Assembly (NCBI GenBank): GCA_965227145.1
Contig: OZ245730.1
Coordinates: 5,208,001-5,272,000 of the forward strand
Source: JACKAQ01 sp965227145
GTDB lineage: Bacteria; Calditrichota; Calditrichia; RBG-13-44-9; J075
Direction: 5' to 3'
Length of the DNA stretch: 64,000 nt
This document shows, piece by piece, positions 8,878-16,150 of the stretch. The notes below the pieces were generated by a model that did not search any database, was not told the origin of the DNA, and saw only the letters and a program-made list of their open reading frames with translations. Numbering within the stretch: position 1 is the first letter of the stretch; each line of letters begins with the position of its first letter. The position numbers and the translations under genes were made by a program.

Positions 8878-9075
8878 ATTTTCCGCCGCAAAGGCGCGAT
8901 GTTTTATTGGGGTAGCGCATTGGCCAATTTCAGTAATATGAGCAGGAGATTCCTGCCTTCGCAGGAATGACATTTGCCTGCGAAGGCAGGGGGCTCCCGC
9001 ACGACATTCCAAAACGATGTGTTGCAGTTCCCAACTAAAAAAACTTCGCACCCTTCGCGCCATTGCGGCAAAAAA
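8878..9075. repeat. Intergenic module with inverted GCCGCAAAGGCGC-type termini
   Basis: The left end (8878-8899) has CCGCCGCAAAGGCGCGA; the right end (9044-9075) is inverted and ends CGCGCCATTGCGGCAAAA. The ends abut the stop of the DUF790 gene and the ribosome-binding site of the next gene. In the middle (8944-9001) is a two-unit CCTGCCTTCGCAGG palindrome, so one repeat family is nested in another. Confidence 0.7.
8944..9001. repeat. Dispersed palindromic repeat, two units
   Basis: AGGAGATTCCTGCCTTCGCAGG with AATGAC, then TTGCCTGCGAAGGCAGGGGG with CTCCC. It is nested in the intergenic module at 8878-9075. Confidence 0.85.
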
Positions 9076-9107
9076 ATCACGCGATCAAACCAAAAAGAGG
9101 TCCCCAC

Positions 9108-10334
9108 ATGTCTTTAGAGAAACTGAATAAATCACTCGTTGCAGAAGTTGCCGCGCTGAAAGCAGAAGGTCGCGCGAAAGCGCCGGAACGCATCATCGTG
9201 GATTATTTGCCCGCGAAAAACGAACGCGGTCCGCGTTACAAACTGAAAGGCTCGGACAACGAATTTATCCGCATGAATTCCAACAGCTATTTGTCGCTGT
9301 CCAACCATCCCACAGTGGTGGAAGCGGCGGACAAAGCCACCCACACGTTTGGCGTCGGTCCCGGCGCGGTGCGTTTTATCGACGGCACGTTTAATTATCA
9401 CGTGGAACTGGAGGAGCGGATTGCGGCGTATGTCGGCAAACCTGCGGCGAAAATTTTCAACTCCGCTTACACCGCCAATCTGGCGCTGGCGCTGACCATC
9501 AACACCGATCAGACCTACTGGATCGGCGATGCGCTGAACCACAACTGCATCATCCGCGCGATGCGCATTTCCAACGTCCCGCGCGAAAATAAAGCCATTT
9601 ACAAACACAACAGCATGGATGAACTGAAAGCGCATCTCGAAACCATCCCGGATCGCATTGAGCGGGCAGTGGTGATTTTCGACGGGATTTTCAGCATGCG
9701 CGGCGATTTTGCGCCCATCGACGAAATTGAAAAACTGGTGGCACCGAATCGCGGGAAAGTGCGGGAAGGTATCGTCACCGTGGTGGATGATTCGCACGGC
9801 ATTGGCGCGTACGGCGCCACCGGACGCGGCACGCCGGAGCACACTGAAACGCAACCGGATATCATCGTCGGCACCTTTGGCAAAGCCTTTGGCGTGAACG
9901 GCGGGTTCATCGCCGGCAGCCCGGAGTTGATCGAAGCGGTTCGCCAGAAAGCGGATACCTACATTTACACCAACCCGTTGAGCGTGGCGGATTGCGCCGC
10001 CGCAACCGCTGCCATTAACATTGCCGACAGCCCGGAAGGGATCGAGCGACTGAAACATCTGAAAGCCCGCACCCAACAATTCCGCGACGGTTTGGCTGCG
10101 CTGGGCATGGAATCGATCCCCGGACCGCATCCGGTGGTGCCGCTGATGGTTCGCGATACCGCCAAAACCCACCAAATGGTGCAGCATTTGTATGAAAAAG
10201 GCATTCTGGTGGTCGGGCTTACGTTTCCGGTGGTGCCGAAAGGCGATGAAACCATGCGTTTCCAGATCAACGCGGCACATACGGAAACGGACATCAATTA
10301 CGCGCTGGATGTGTTGAGCGCGTTTAAAAAATAG
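9108..10334 (+). CDS. Alpha-oxoamine synthase (glycine C-acetyltransferase/KBL-like)
   Basis: A 408-residue PLP-dependent fold-type I enzyme of the AONS/KBL/SPT group. The PLP-binding lysine is in VGTFGKAFGVNGGF, the PLP-stacking and substrate region is in GDALNHNCIIRAMR, and the aspartate pair is in VVDDSHGIGAYG. The C-terminal block GLTFPVVPKGDETMRFQINA resembles KBL (2-amino-3-ketobutyrate CoA ligase). Related enzymes condense an amino acid with acyl-CoA; BioF, SPT-type and other substrates are possible, and no tdh or bio gene lies nearby to decide. AAAGAGG precedes ATG 9108. Repeat modules flank it on both sides. Confidence 0.85.
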   Translation: MSLEKLNKSLVAEVAALKAEGRAKAPERIIVDYLPAKNERGPRYKLKGSDNEFIRMNSNSYLSLSNHPTVVEAADKATHTFGVGPGAVRFIDGTFNYHVELEERIAAYVGKPAAKIFNSAYTANLALALTINTDQTYWIGDALNHNCIIRAMRISNVPRENKAIYKHNSMDELKAHLETIPDRIERAVVIFDGIFSMRGDFAPIDEIEKLVAPNRGKVREGIVTVVDDSHGIGAYGATGRGTPEHTETQPDIIVGTFGKAFGVNGGFIAGSPELIEAVRQKADTYIYTNPLSVADCAAATAAINIADSPEGIERLKHLKARTQQFRDGLAALGMESIPGPHPVVPLMVRDTAKTHQMVQHLYEKGILVVGLTFPVVPKGDETMRFQINAAHTETDINYALDVLSAFKK

Positions 10335-10335
10335 C

Positions 10336-10616
10336 TTTTTGCCACGGCAGCACGGAACGTTCGGAGGATTTAAATGTGTTCGATTAACGTTTTTGAACAT
10401 AATATTTTAGCATTTATCATGCATCCTGAGTAGCACCGAAGGTGCGTATCGAAGGGTGCGGGGATTACCAAAAGGTTCGCACCCTTCGATACAACTGATC
10501 GCAAAAAACACGATCAGATTACTCAGGATGCTATTTTGAACAATATTCATCTCAGTTGAAATTAACATCAACAAAATCATCCTCCGTGCCCTCCGTGTCG
10601 CCGTGGCAATTTTTTA
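10336..10616. repeat. Intergenic module with inverted termini enclosing a nested palindrome
   Basis: This accounts for nearly all of the 312-base gap before rraA. The ends are TTTTTGCCACGGCAGCACGG (from 10336) and its inverse, ending CGCCGTGGCAATTTTTT (10579-10616). Within them, 10421-10531 is a separate nested inverted repeat. No gene is seen. The right end stops about 30 bases before the next start codon. Confidence 0.72.
10421..10531. repeat. Nested perfect inverted repeat (large hairpin)
   Basis: Outer arms GCATCCTGAGTA (10421-10432) and TACTCAGGATGC (10520-10531) are perfect 12-bp inverses; inner arms TATCGAAGGGTGCG (10447-10460) and CGCACCCTTCGATA (10478-10491) are perfect 14-bp inverses. 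A small hairpin GCACC/GGTGC (10433-10445) and a CTGATCG/CGATCAG pair fill the sides. The form is that of a MITE- or REP-like element. Confidence 0.85.
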
Positions 10617-10646
10617 TCATTTCACACATTAAACCGGGAAAAAACC

Positions 10647-11135
10647 ATGCCCACATTTGCCACAGCCGACCTTTGCGACGCTCACGAATTTGCGGATTAT
10701 CTGCACATCGCCGAACCCGTTTTCCGGATTTACGGCGGGAAAACCGCCTTTTTTGGAGAGATTGTTACCGTGCGGGTTTTTGAAGATAACGTATTGGTAA
10801 AACAACAGTTAGCATCGCCGGGAAACGGGCGGGTGCTGGTGGTGGACGGCGGTGCATCGCTGCGCGTTGCGTTGATGGGCGACAACCTCGCCCAAATGGG
10901 TGCGAACAACGGCTGGAGCGGCGTGATCATCAACGGCTGCATCCGCGATGCGGCGGAAATTGCCAACATCGACATCGGCGTTCGGGCGCTGAACACCACG
11001 CCCCGCCGGAGCATCAAACGTGGTGAGGGCGAAACCAATGTGCCGGTCGCGTTCATCGGGGTGCGCTTTGTTCCCGGGCATTTTGTCTATGCGGATGCGG
11101 ACGGCATTCTGGTTGCCGACCGGCAATTGACATAA
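10647..11135 (+). CDS. rraA: RraA-family protein
   Basis: A 162-residue protein close in length and sequence to E. coli RraA: TADLCD at the start, GGKTAFFGEIVTVR, GRVLVVDGGASLRVALMGDNLA, GVIINGCIRD, and NTTPRRSIKRGEGE. RraA binds RNase E and lowers its activity; many family members instead act as class II 4-hydroxy-4-methyl-2-oxoglutarate/oxaloacetate aldolases with the same Arg and Asp in the GCIRD loop. Sequence alone does not separate the two roles. ATG at 10647 has only a weak ribosome-binding site (GGGAAAAAA). Confidence 0.88.
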   Translation: MPTFATADLCDAHEFADYLHIAEPVFRIYGGKTAFFGEIVTVRVFEDNVLVKQQLASPGNGRVLVVDGGASLRVALMGDNLAQMGANNGWSGVIINGCIRDAAEIANIDIGVRALNTTPRRSIKRGEGETNVPVAFIGVRFVPGHFVYADADGILVADRQLT

Positions 11136-11281
11136 TTTATTCACACCCCAATCTTTGAATATTCCCCCACCCCCGGTTAAACAAACCAATAGCCTTTTAC
11201 AAATTTAACATATGTATTGTTTTAAATGAAAACAGGTTGATATATTGTCCAACACCCAGAAATAATTTAGGTGGATTTACC

Positions 11282-12892
11282 ATGAGTAACCTGTTTACCC
11301 AATTTTATCGGGGGGGGGGCAGTCTCTCCGCCAGTTTAGCCATTATTATGGTCGGTTTATTTTTTCAAATATCATTTGCACAACATATACCGCCAAACCA
11401 CAATAGCCATCATACAAATACTGGAAGCACTGAATGTCATGGCTATGCAACCGGGAGAGCCTTTGGCAAAACCCTGTGGACGGGTGGGTCTTGTCCTTTG
11501 TGGGATTTAAATTTCACTGCTATACCAGAAGAGTATTTTGATACCCTACCATATTTGCATGATTTTCTGGAATCGGGGGATATTGTATCTTGGGGAGGAA
11601 CCCATTCCACATATCTGGTAAGCGCTTCAGGTAATTATAATTGTGATAATGTTAATGGACCTGGACAAACGCCTCTATCCAGAACTCTGGCATCGCTGAT
11701 TTCCGAATGGGGGCAGCCGGAAAGCATAAAACGGAGAAAAAAAGACCTGTGGGAAGTTCGCGCCCAAAACGATTTTGGCGTGGGTAAGATAGGTTACCAG
11801 GGCATTGAGTATAATTCCCCTTTCACAAAGTATAACATAGACTGGACAGGCGGAATAACGATTACCGCAGTTGAAAATGGAAGAGATTTTAATAATATAA
11901 GGAAAATCTTTCAACGCTGGGAGGACGACCAGGGAACGCTGGTTTCCACAAATCCTACTGCCTTTTTAAGGGTCGGGGAAAATCATCAAGTTCTCAAAAC
12001 TTATACAGCAGTATTTTTGAACGAATATGATGTGCCGCTTGTAAACCAGTTTGTCGGGTTACCCAATAGCGGTACAATTAAGGTTAACGGAGTAACAAAA
12101 ACGTTGCCGGATAGCTTTCCGGTTTTACAGGGTAACTCCATAAATGTTGAAGCTTTAAATCAGATAATTAACGGTATTAATTATAGATTTGACAAATATA
12201 ATGATGGAACAACCTCATACTATAAAACGATATACCCTGAAGATGAAAGGACCTGGATAGCCGAGTTTGAAGGAATCCCGTTAATGGTGACCGGCGCCTA
12301 TAATACCGCCCCTGCCGGTTCCAATGTTCATCTGGTATGGGATATTCACCCAAACCCCAATATCCGCTATCATATTTTCAGGAAAGTAAAAGGCGTGAGC
12401 GGCACCTACCAAATTGCCAATTTGCCCAGAACAACCACCAGTTTTACCGATTATGATTATGTGGTAACCAACGGATATTCAGATAAATTGATATCCTATG
12501 ATGTCAGGGCATATTATACTACCGAAAGCACTTATGCCGATTACAACTGGTGGAGTCTTTTTGGTTCAATCGCCCCCAAGTTAGCCGCCGGTAGTGACAG
12601 CCTGAACATCATTCCCTTTACGTTTGGTATCCGTAATTTTCCCAATCCGTTTAATCCCTCCACAACCATTGAGTATGTGATTCCTGAGCCAGGCGATGTG
12701 CAAGTTCGAATCGTTGATATTAGCGGTCGCATTGTAAAAACGCTGGTAAAGCGCAATCAATCTTCCGGCAAGTATTTTACCATGTGGGATGGCACAAATG
12801 AGTATAGCGAGAAGGTAGTGTCCGGTTTTTATTTTCTGCAATTGGTCGGCAACGGTCAAACTGCGATTCGGAAAATATTGTTAATCAAGTAG
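11282..12892 (+). CDS. Secreted protein, possible Cys/His amidase-like domain, Fn3-like domain, sorting tail
   Basis: A 536-residue exported protein of unknown function. The signal peptide is FYRGGGSLSASLAIIMVGLF and beyond, ending near SFAQ. The next region has CHGYATGRAFGK and, about 70 residues later, GDIVSWGGTHSTYLVSA; this Cys ... Gly-Asp-Ile-Val ... His pattern recalls CHAP/NlpC-type peptidases but is not proof. A fibronectin-III-like stretch (GSNVHLVWDIHPNPNIRYHI) follows, then a sorting tail starting FPNPFNPSTTIEYVIP. AATTTAGGTGG precedes ATG 11282. The gene is clearly AT-richer than its neighbours, and codons 10-13 contain ten consecutive G. Confidence 0.8.
   Translation: MSNLFTQFYRGGGSLSASLAIIMVGLFFQISFAQHIPPNHNSHHTNTGSTECHGYATGRAFGKTLWTGGSCPLWDLNFTAIPEEYFDTLPYLHDFLESGDIVSWGGTHSTYLVSASGNYNCDNVNGPGQTPLSRTLASLISEWGQPESIKRRKKDLWEVRAQNDFGVGKIGYQGIEYNSPFTKYNIDWTGGITITAVENGRDFNNIRKIFQRWEDDQGTLVSTNPTAFLRVGENHQVLKTYTAVFLNEYDVPLVNQFVGLPNSGTIKVNGVTKTLPDSFPVLQGNSINVEALNQIINGINYRFDKYNDGTTSYYKTIYPEDERTWIAEFEGIPLMVTGAYNTAPAGSNVHLVWDIHPNPNIRYHIFRKVKGVSGTYQIANLPRTTTSFTDYDYVVTNGYSDKLISYDVRAYYTTESTYADYNWWSLFGSIAPKLAAGSDSLNIIPFTFGIRNFPNPFNPSTTIEYVIPEPGDVQVRIVDISGRIVKTLVKRNQSSGKYFTMWDGTNEYSEKVVSGFYFLQLVGNGQTAIRKILLIK
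11310..11319 (+). repeat. G10 homopolymer inside a signal-peptide coding region
   Basis: Ten consecutive G at codons 10-13 of the secreted-protein gene. A gain or loss of one G would shift the frame just after the start, which is the layout of a phase-variable contingency locus. In this assembly the frame is open. No other G or C run of this length was noticed in the window. Confidence 0.8.
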
Positions 12893-12910
12893 TGTTAGCC
12901 TTATTGGGTA

Positions 12911-12943
12911 AGCGACCCGGTTATTTCCTTTTGCCGGGTCGCT
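12911..12943 (+). terminator. Perfect hairpin between secreted-protein and lipoprotein genes
   Basis: The 10-bp perfect stem AGCGACCCGG / CCGGGTCGCT with a 13-base loop lies 18 bases after the stop codon. The following bases (ATTCTATC) are only weakly T-rich, so it may be an mRNA-stabilising or attenuating hairpin rather than a strong terminator. Confidence 0.6.
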
Positions 12944-12971
12944 ATTCTATCAACAAATGGGAATAGATTCT

Positions 12972-13949
12972 ATGAAATACAAAGCTTGCTTTTTTTTGAC
13001 TATTGTTTTGATCTTTTCAGGTTGCTCCAAAGACCCCGCCTCAACCGAGCAGCCTCCAGAATTGGTTAAGCGAGAGATGGTTTTATTTGCCTCCGACCGA
13101 AACGGCGGCAATATGAACATCTGGATGATGGAAAAAGACGGCAGCAATCCCCGGCAGGTTACATTTTATACTGAAGGTGATTATTTCCCGGCAGATGTAT
13201 CCTCGGATGGTAAAACCCTGCTTTTTTACCGGTGGGACGCTCGAACGTTGGTCTCCCGGATTTTTGTGATGCCGACGATCGGTCCTCAACCAGATCCGAA
13301 GCAGTTTTTGATCAGTTTTTTATGCGAACCGGGAAACTTTTTCCCCGATGGTCAACGTTTTGTATATACTCAACATACCATTGTTTCCGATACCAACAGC
13401 CATGACGCTGTTTACATATACGACCTTCGGGATAGCAGCAATACTTTGTTAACGCCACTGGGTAATTCCCAGAGATATGCTGCCTGGTACCCGAGCGTTT
13501 CTCCGGATGGGAATAAGGTTTGTTATGTAAAAGCTTATTACGGCTTCCCCGGTTCATTTTTGGTCATGCAGAACTTGGCTACTACTGAAGTAGACACGAT
13601 TATCCCAGGAAACTGGGGTAGGAATGTGCATAAAGGCGTATTCAAAAATCCGAATGAATTGATTATAACTGCGGAATCACTTAATCCAAATCCAAATATC
13701 CACTTTTTATCCATACTCTCAGGTAATTTGATCCTTCTTACTGATTTTCTCTATCCTTATAGCGCATATACTCCATCAGTAGATGAGGCAGAAACAACCA
13801 TCTATTTTCGCTACAATGACGGTTTAGAACCGGATACCACATCGGAAATTGCCAGGATTGACATTAATGGGGATAATTTCAAGATTTTAACCAACAACAA
13901 TTACCGCGAAGGCTCACCAGTGGTTGGGGTTTTGGAGTTTTATGAGTAA
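12972..13949 (+). CDS. Lipoprotein with TolB-like (PD40) propeller repeats
   Basis: A 325-residue lipoprotein: signal sequence MKYKACFFLTIVLIFSGC with the lipobox cysteine at about residue 18. Repeats of the form ASDRNGGNMNIWMMEKDGSN, PSVSPDGNKVCYVK and YFRYNDGLEPDTTSEIARID are WD40-like PD40 blades as in TolB, so it should fold as a beta-propeller in the periplasm or on the surface. It follows the AT-rich secreted-protein gene and shares its base composition. The ATG at 12972 is taken because the signal peptide starts there; an upstream in-frame ATG adds five residues. Confidence 0.85.
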   Translation: MKYKACFFLTIVLIFSGCSKDPASTEQPPELVKREMVLFASDRNGGNMNIWMMEKDGSNPRQVTFYTEGDYFPADVSSDGKTLLFYRWDARTLVSRIFVMPTIGPQPDPKQFLISFLCEPGNFFPDGQRFVYTQHTIVSDTNSHDAVYIYDLRDSSNTLLTPLGNSQRYAAWYPSVSPDGNKVCYVKAYYGFPGSFLVMQNLATTEVDTIIPGNWGRNVHKGVFKNPNELIITAESLNPNPNIHFLSILSGNLILLTDFLYPYSAYTPSVDEAETTIYFRYNDGLEPDTTSEIARIDINGDNFKILTNNNYREGSPVVGVLEFYE

Positions 13950-13976
13950 ACAATTTGTGCAGCGGAAAACAATCTG

Positions 13977-15815
13977 TTATTTCGTCAGTGAATCACCGGT
14001 AAAGTCTGTTTTCATCCGATGCACCACTGCTGCCAGTTCGGCGGCGGTGGTGTCCGGCGGCAGCGGTTCGCCAAAAATTACCGTTACTTTGCGGAAGAGG
14101 CTGCGCGGGCGTTTCACCTTCGAGCCGCTGTGCGCGTAGCTATACATGCTGCCGAACAAATTGTGCATATATACCGGTATAATCGGTGCGTCCATCCCTT
14201 TCATAATCGTTTCAAATCCCTTCCGGAACTCGCTCATTTCGCCGGTGCGGGTCAGTTTTCCCTCCGGGAAAATACATACCACATGCCCGTCTTTCATCCG
14301 CTCTTTCGCCAGATTCAGGCTGTTCATAATCGATTCGCGCCCTTTGGAGGGATCAATCGGGATCACATCCATCAGATAAAACAACCACTTGGCCACCGGA
14401 ATCGCAAAAAATTCCGCCGCCATAATAAAGCGGATAAACCGCTGCATTGTCGAGCCCAGAATAAACGCATCCACAAATGTCACATGATTGGGCGTGAGCA
14501 GCGCCGGACCTTTCAGCGGGATATTTTCCTCACCGACAATGTTGATCCGGTAAAACGTGTTCGTCAGCAGCCAGAAGCAGAATCGCACAAAATATTCCGG
14601 GATAACCGTGCAAATATAGACCACCGCGCCGATGCTCACGAATCCCATAATCAGATAAATCGTGTCCGGCGGAATGGCCCACGTCACCGAAAACAGCCCG
14701 TACAGCAGCGCGCCGAGCACCATAAACAGCCCGTTGAGAATGCCGGTTGCCGCCATCACCCGCCCTTTTTCGTGCTCACGGGAATAGGCTTGCAGGTAGG
14801 CATACAGCGGCACGATATACAATCCGCCCATCCCGCCGGCCAAAAACAGGGTTATTGCCGTTGCCGTGTACGAGCTTTTAGTGAAAAACAGGGCGATGCC
14901 CGCAATCGCGATGCCGATGCCGCCGAGCGGCACCAATCCCAGCTCCACTTTTTTGCCCGACCAGCGACTGGCCAGCAGCGATCCCATCGCAATGCCGATG
15001 CCGATAAACGCGGGCATCAGCGCCAGTTTTACGGTGGATGCGGGATCGTCACCGAGCATACGATCGCCGTAAATCAGAATATTGGTTTGGAACAGCAGCC
15101 CGACCAGCCAAAAATAGCTGTTCGCCAGTGCCGCCAGCCACAATCCTTTTTGCGCTTTCAGAAACGCCAGTTCCCGCCACATGTCAATCACGGGATTGAC
15201 CGGGAATTTTTTATCTGTTCCGGCAGCGGATATTTTTGGAATCGTGATCACCGTGAGCGAGCCCAGCACCGCCACGCCGATGCAATACAGCGCCGCGATT
15301 TGCGCGTTGTTTTCGTGAAAACCGAGCAGAAATCCGGTGATTGCCGTGCCCAAAATGATCGAGAGAAAAGTGCTCATTTCCACCCAGCCGTTGGCGCGGG
15401 AAACCGATTGCGGCGCGCAGGCTTCGGGAATGTAGCCGTATTTGGCCGGGCTGAAAAAGGTGCTTTGCGAGGCCATCAGAAAAAGCATCGCGAACATCAG
15501 CCAAACGCTGTCCAGATAAAACGCCAGCGCACCAAACAGCATGATCCCGATTTCCGCGAATTTCACCACCCGCATTACTGCGGTTTTGGAATATTTGTCC
15601 GCAAAATAACCCGACCACGAGCCGAACAGCAAAAACGGTACTGCAAAAATGAGCGTGGAAATAAAAATAAACAGCTCGTCTGTCATCACTTTTGTGGCAA
15701 CAATTTGCAACACATACAGTTGCAACAGCATTTTGAACAGGTTGTCGTTAAATGCGCCAAGGCTTTGGGTGGCAATAAATGCGGAAAATCGTTTCGGCAA
15801 TCGGGCTTCGGACAT
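13977..15815 (-). CDS. MFS lysophospholipid transporter (LplT-like) fused to PlsC acyltransferase
   Basis: A 612-residue two-domain membrane protein. Residues ~10-420 form an MFS domain of about twelve helices (FIATQSLGAFNDNLFK opening, as in LplT). Residues ~435-610 are a 1-acyl-glycerol-phosphate acyltransferase: the HX4D motif in TPNHVTFVDAF and the second block in CIFPEGKLTRTGEM. E. coli uses separate LplT and Aas proteins to flip and re-acylate lysophosphatidylethanolamine; here transport and acyl transfer are in one chain, without the AMP-binding acyl-ACP synthetase domain of Aas. AAGGAG six bases before ATG 15815 decides the start. The gene is monocistronic. Confidence 0.9.
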   Translation of the reverse strand: MSEARLPKRFSAFIATQSLGAFNDNLFKMLLQLYVLQIVATKVMTDELFIFISTLIFAVPFLLFGSWSGYFADKYSKTAVMRVVKFAEIGIMLFGALAFYLDSVWLMFAMLFLMASQSTFFSPAKYGYIPEACAPQSVSRANGWVEMSTFLSIILGTAITGFLLGFHENNAQIAALYCIGVAVLGSLTVITIPKISAAGTDKKFPVNPVIDMWRELAFLKAQKGLWLAALANSYFWLVGLLFQTNILIYGDRMLGDDPASTVKLALMPAFIGIGIAMGSLLASRWSGKKVELGLVPLGGIGIAIAGIALFFTKSSYTATAITLFLAGGMGGLYIVPLYAYLQAYSREHEKGRVMAATGILNGLFMVLGALLYGLFSVTWAIPPDTIYLIMGFVSIGAVVYICTVIPEYFVRFCFWLLTNTFYRINIVGEENIPLKGPALLTPNHVTFVDAFILGSTMQRFIRFIMAAEFFAIPVAKWLFYLMDVIPIDPSKGRESIMNSLNLAKERMKDGHVVCIFPEGKLTRTGEMSEFRKGFETIMKGMDAPIIPVYMHNLFGSMYSYAHSGSKVKRPRSLFRKVTVIFGEPLPPDTTAAELAAVVHRMKTDFTGDSLTK

Positions 15816-16150
15816 TTCGGCTCCTTCGTCTTGCAAATAACCAATGTAGCATGATAATTATTTCGAAAGTGTGAACTAACCAAATACTCAGTTGAGAAAC
15901 CGGAGACCCCTGCTTTCGCAGGGGTGACAGTGTAATATGGTCATTCCTGTGAAGGCAGGAATCTCAGCGTTGATTATTGACATTTCCAATTGAACACCAC
16001 CATCTCTTCAGAAAAAACTGCGACAAATATAGCACATTTGGCGAAATTCACAAATTATCCCTCGGGCAATGCCGTTACATTCGCGCTGAAATTTGATTAT
16101 TTTCCGGTTTTTCGCTAAGTTGGCGGGTAATCGAAAAAGGATAACCCAAC
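15816..16150. other. Divergent intergenic region with palindromic repeat
   Basis: These 335 bases separate two divergent genes and should contain both promoters. A copy of the dispersed palindrome family occupies 15901-15966. No small ORF with a ribosome-binding site and no clear promoter hexamers could be supported. Confidence 0.6.
15901..15966. repeat. Dispersed palindromic repeat, two units
   Basis: CCCCTGCTTTCGCAGGGG followed by TGACA, then an inverted, diverged unit TCATTCCTGTGAAGGCAGGA with ATCTC. Same family as at 4115-4190. Confidence 0.8.

Noticed and set aside
9132..10400. A 422-codon minus-strand frame
   Set aside because: Antisense to the oxoamine synthase gene with clear PLP motifs.
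14019..15854. A 611-codon open frame on the plus strand
   Set aside because: It is wholly antisense to the MFS-PlsC gene, which has strong family motifs; the translated product is rich in His, Arg and Gln with no domain, as expected from a shadow frame in a GC-balanced genome.
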